Position numbers and translations under genes: made by a program. The notes under the pieces are model-generated. The model searched no databases and was not told the origin of the DNA. It saw nothing but the letters and a program-made list of their open reading frames with translations. A stretch of DNA of 64,000 nt from Bacteroidota bacterium (lineage in GTDB: Bacteria > Bacteroidota > Bacteroidia > Chitinophagales > Chitinophagaceae): the NCBI GenBank assembly GCA_030706605.1, contig JAUZOE010000019.1, positions 1-64,000 on the forward strand, in the 5' to 3' direction. Positions 62,601-64,000 of the stretch are shown piece after piece (the first letter of the stretch is position 1; each line of letters starts with the position of its first letter).

Positions 62601-62855
62601 AAAGTAGTTAGTACAGAATTCGATTTTGTGGAGCCCGATAAAATAAAGGGTTATCAGAAAAGAAAAATTTTTATTGAGCCCGAAGATATTGAAACCGTAA
62701 AGCAACAACTTACAACTGTTTGGAATAAAATTCAGTCGCATGATTTTTATACCGGCTGCGGAAAAGAAGAATGCCACTGGTGCAATTTTGTGAAAAGCAA
62801 TAAACTGGAAATAGCCCTGCATGATATTTTAGAAGAAGAAGAACAGGAGATTTAA
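59700..62855 (+). CDS. UvrD/Rep-type helicase fused to a cysteine-bearing PD-(D/E)XK nuclease
   Basis: The N-terminal two-thirds is a superfamily 1 helicase: Walker A G-P-G-T-G-K-T (41-47), L-V-D-E-Y-Q-D-T-S (motif II), G-D-D-D-Q-S-I-F-R-F-Q-G (III), N-Y-R-S (IV), T-A-H-G-S-K-G-L-E-F (V) and Y-V-A-L-T-R-A-E (VI). The C-terminal part is a PD-(D/E)XK nuclease: F-G-S-A-V-H, then G-K-I-D-K-M and V-V-D-Y-K-T-G. A cysteine before it (L-D-C-P-L-G-F-Y-Y) and three after it (G-C-G-K-E-E-C-H-W-C) match the Fe-S-bound nucleases of AddB and Cas4. It probably acts in DNA repair or end processing. I prefer ATG at 59700 over the GTG two codons earlier. Confidence 0.9.
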   Translation: MSTYREILLKKFKQEYQKLNEKQKQAVDTIEGPVMVIAGPGTGKTQILAARIGKILLETDVLPQNILCLTYTEAGALAMRRRLLQFIGPDSYKVNIYTFHGFCNDIIQENLSLFEKTALNPISDLEKIQLYKSLIDDLPKNNPLKRYRGDVYYEIKNLQHLFSAMKREGWTPELIIKSINVYLEKIKDDENFKYKNSRKGSYNKGEFKPAYFEEISRMEKLSAAVHEFDHFQALMKKNNLYDFDDMINWVIRVFTENKEVLAKYQERFQYILVDEYQDTSGTQNEIVRLLISFWESPNVFVVGDDDQSIFRFQGANIENMENFANSYDDLLKIVLVNNYRSTKPILDISKSLIDKNAERLINKFEGLSKDLVSSNINLKNLAELPLITEYNTVKDEMADITNKVESLIEQGTEPGRIAIIYKENSYGEQLMKYFNLKNIPAFSKRNLNILEDPFARKIIQILRYLAAEHDIPYGGDELLFEILHYDFYKIPPIEIAKITVEVNSKKYSGQATSIRKLLYEKANAFSKDLFDTGINPELKDFSKMIEQLIADVSNVTLQQLFEKIIADAGVLSYIMRSNEKIRLLQILTVLFDFIKEETARNPMLNLQELVSVIELMEKEGLSLPMVQVSGSEKGVNLLTAHGSKGLEFEHVFITGINAYLWEKKRKQTNGYKFPDTLFSSLPSGNADEELRRLFYVALTRAEKNLQISFIKFKPDGKEAEHSMFIAEIIEANDIAIQHIALPQEKLMEYEALNYIKQAPEIEKSEEDFINGLLVKYVMNVTSLNNYLDCPLGFYYKNLIRIPSGKSENLEFGSAVHLALQRLFEDMQKDPQQRFPSKKVMIEYFKWYMVRHRENFTKEAFGRRMEYGEKVLSEYYDNYVHSWNKIVAVERNIKNVVVNGIPLKGKIDKMEFNGKEVNVVDYKTGDVNSKYTNEKLQSPNDKQPNGGDYWRQAVFYKILIDNIDNKEWKVVSTEFDFVEPDKIKGYQKRKIFIEPEDIETVKQQLTTVWNKIQSHDFYTGCGKEECHWCNFVKSNKLEIALHDILEEEEQEI

Positions 62856-62920
62856 AATTAATTTAGGAAGAAGAAAAACCAATTTCCATGCAAAGCAATT
62901 ATGTTTGCTTTTTTTCTAAA

Positions 62921-64000
62921 ATGAATATACGTAATACAATACTATTCCTTGTAGCAATGGCTTTTGTTTACATTCTTTCTGTTACTGGAAGCAGTTGTGC
63001 ACAGATAGGAATGCCACTGGGTGGTCCAAAAGATACCATCCCGCCGGTATTATTAAATTCCGATCCTCCTAATGGCACTATTCACTTTAAAGGAAATCGT
63101 ATTGTTTTGACTTTCGATGAGTATATACAACTTAAAAGTCTGCAAGACTATTTATTGGTAGCGCCTACTCCTAAAATTATGCCTAACGTGGATTTTAAAT
63201 TAAAAACGGTTACTATAAAACTGCGTGATACATTACAGCCTAATACTACTTATAATATTCAATTGGGAAATTCAATACAAGATTTAAATGAAAGCAATCC
63301 TTTCCGTGAATTTAATTATGTTTTTTCGACTGGTGACTACATTGATTCTCTTCAGTTTAGGGGTAATGTAATATTGGCTGAAACAGGTAAACCGGATACC
63401 ACATTGTTGGTTTTTTTATATAAAAATCTTGATGATTCTGCAGTCTATAAAGAGAAGCCGGTTTATATAGCGAGGGTAAATAAAAAGGGAGATTTTCAAT
63501 TTCAACACCTGGCTGCAGGCACCTATAATGTTTTTGCTTTGAAAGATGAAAGCGGGCAAAAAAAATATAATGACCCGACACAAATTTTTGCATTTGCAGA
63601 TAGCGCAATTAAAATTTCAAATGATATAACTCCAATCAATTTATTTGCTTATGCAGAAGCAAAAACCGGCCCAAAATCTGCTTCAGAGAAAAAGACTACA
63701 TCGGAGAAAAAATTAACCTATGCTACATCTATTAAAAAAGGGACACAAGACTTGCTAAGTCCACTCACACTAGAATTCAGTAATGCGTTAAAGGGTTTTG
63801 ATAGTTTAAAAATAAAATTAACCGATACGCTTTTCAAGCCAGTTGCATCGGCCATGGTAACAATTGATACTTCGCATAAAGAAGTTATTGTCAATAATAA
63901 ATGGGAGCCAGCTCTGGATTATCGGTTATTGGTAGAAAAAGATTTTGCTACAGATACTTCAGGAATTGCATTACTTAAATCTGATACAGTAAAATTTAAG
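62921..64000 (+). CDS. Ig-like (SbsA-type) lipoprotein, partial at right edge
   Basis: The frame runs from an ATG at 62921 to the window end without a stop (360 codons). It opens with a signal peptide and a cysteine at 26 (S-S-C-A-Q-I-G-M-P-L-G-G-P-K-D-T-I-P-P-V), the pattern of Bacteroidota Ig-like lipoproteins with an SbsA/Big-5 domain. P-N-G-T-I-H-F and I-V-L-T-F-D-E-Y-I-Q-L fit that domain. The lipobox is imperfect but the cysteine context is conserved. An in-frame ATG at 62888 is a less likely start. The C-terminus is outside the window. Confidence 0.75.
   Translation, partial: MNIRNTILFLVAMAFVYILSVTGSSCAQIGMPLGGPKDTIPPVLLNSDPPNGTIHFKGNRIVLTFDEYIQLKSLQDYLLVAPTPKIMPNVDFKLKTVTIKLRDTLQPNTTYNIQLGNSIQDLNESNPFREFNYVFSTGDYIDSLQFRGNVILAETGKPDTTLLVFLYKNLDDSAVYKEKPVYIARVNKKGDFQFQHLAAGTYNVFALKDESGQKKYNDPTQIFAFADSAIKISNDITPINLFAYAEAKTGPKSASEKKTTSEKKLTYATSIKKGTQDLLSPLTLEFSNALKGFDSLKIKLTDTLFKPVASAMVTIDTSHKEVIVNNKWEPALDYRLLVEKDFATDTSGIALLKSDTVKFK

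Noticed and set aside
1-64000. CRISPR arrays, tRNA or rRNA genes, prophage and complete insertion sequences
   Set aside because: No regularly spaced repeats, cloverleaf pattern, rRNA core sequence, integrase or terminal repeats were seen anywhere in the window.

Overview
This window looks like chromosome from a member of the phylum Bacteroidota, most likely the Chitinophagaceae or a close relative. The DNA is AT-rich. Many genes lack a Shine-Dalgarno sequence and start after A/T-rich leaders, and several carry the TAnnTTTG -7 element of the Bacteroidota housekeeping sigma factor. Two secreted proteins end in type IX secretion (T9SS) type A sorting domains. Lineage-typical families are present (DUF5522, DUF2911, TIGR02757, VPS10-like BNR proteins, SbsA-type Ig-like lipoproteins). 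No tRNA, rRNA, CRISPR array or intact mobile element was recognised. The left edge holds only the tail of an off-window ORF, possibly a transposase.

Layout. 1-8.4 kb: an M28 peptidase, then a compatible-solute locus made of a gpsA remnant, a fused glucosylglycerol-phosphate phosphatase/synthase and a Gfo/Idh/MocA oxidoreductase, then a galM-like/galK operon on the minus strand. 8.7-15.2 kb: small conserved genes, a cystathionine gamma-synthase/lyase and three exported proteins (two lipoproteins). 15.2-20.4 kb: a minus-strand MlaE-MlaF-MlaD lipid transporter with an AsmA-like protein downstream. 20.5-29.5 kb: DUF1415, a GlsB-type membrane protein, msrB, adk, an enoyl-CoA hydratase, a GH63-like glycosidase with a short-chain dehydrogenase, and the compact trmB-DUF5522-alkyltransferase-like cluster. 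29.5-33.2 kb: a large BNR/VPS10 protein and rpsT. 33.5-40.7 kb: sucA and sucB on the plus strand, separated by two secreted-protein genes on the minus strand. 40.7-48.2 kb: an RsmB/NOP methyltransferase, a T9SS subtilase, a lipoprotein, mnmA, adenine deaminase and an exported protein with an apparent CTG start. 48.3-51.0 kb: the rplM-rpsI-rpsB-tsf operon. 51.5-58.5 kb: a small membrane ORF, a TlpA-like lipoprotein, gatB, rpoN with a coupled PAP2-like membrane gene, and a helical-repeat protein. 58.5-64 kb: a candidate small RNA, a secreted 137-residue protein with strong promoter and terminator signals, a UvrD-type helicase fused to a PD-(D/E)XK nuclease, and a partial Ig-like lipoprotein running off the right edge.

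How the parts relate. The gpsA remnant lies 30 bp before the fused GgpP-GgpS gene. GpsA makes sn-glycerol-3-phosphate, the acceptor substrate of GgpS, so the locus looks like a former two-gene unit for the osmolyte glucosylglycerol that has lost its precursor gene. SucA and SucB are two subunits of the 2-oxoglutarate dehydrogenase complex, and sucB has its own near-perfect promoter because the pair has been split. The ribosomal operon shows a structured leader before rplM and a perfect 15-bp inverted repeat between rpsB and tsf.

The least explained signals are a probable structured small RNA at about 58,571-58,748 (promoter, alternative hairpins and an orphan terminator), a long bulged hairpin upstream of the enoyl-CoA hydratase gene (23,000-23,075), and the gpsA deletion remnant beside ggpPS. 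All functional names come from reading motifs by eye; no database search was run.
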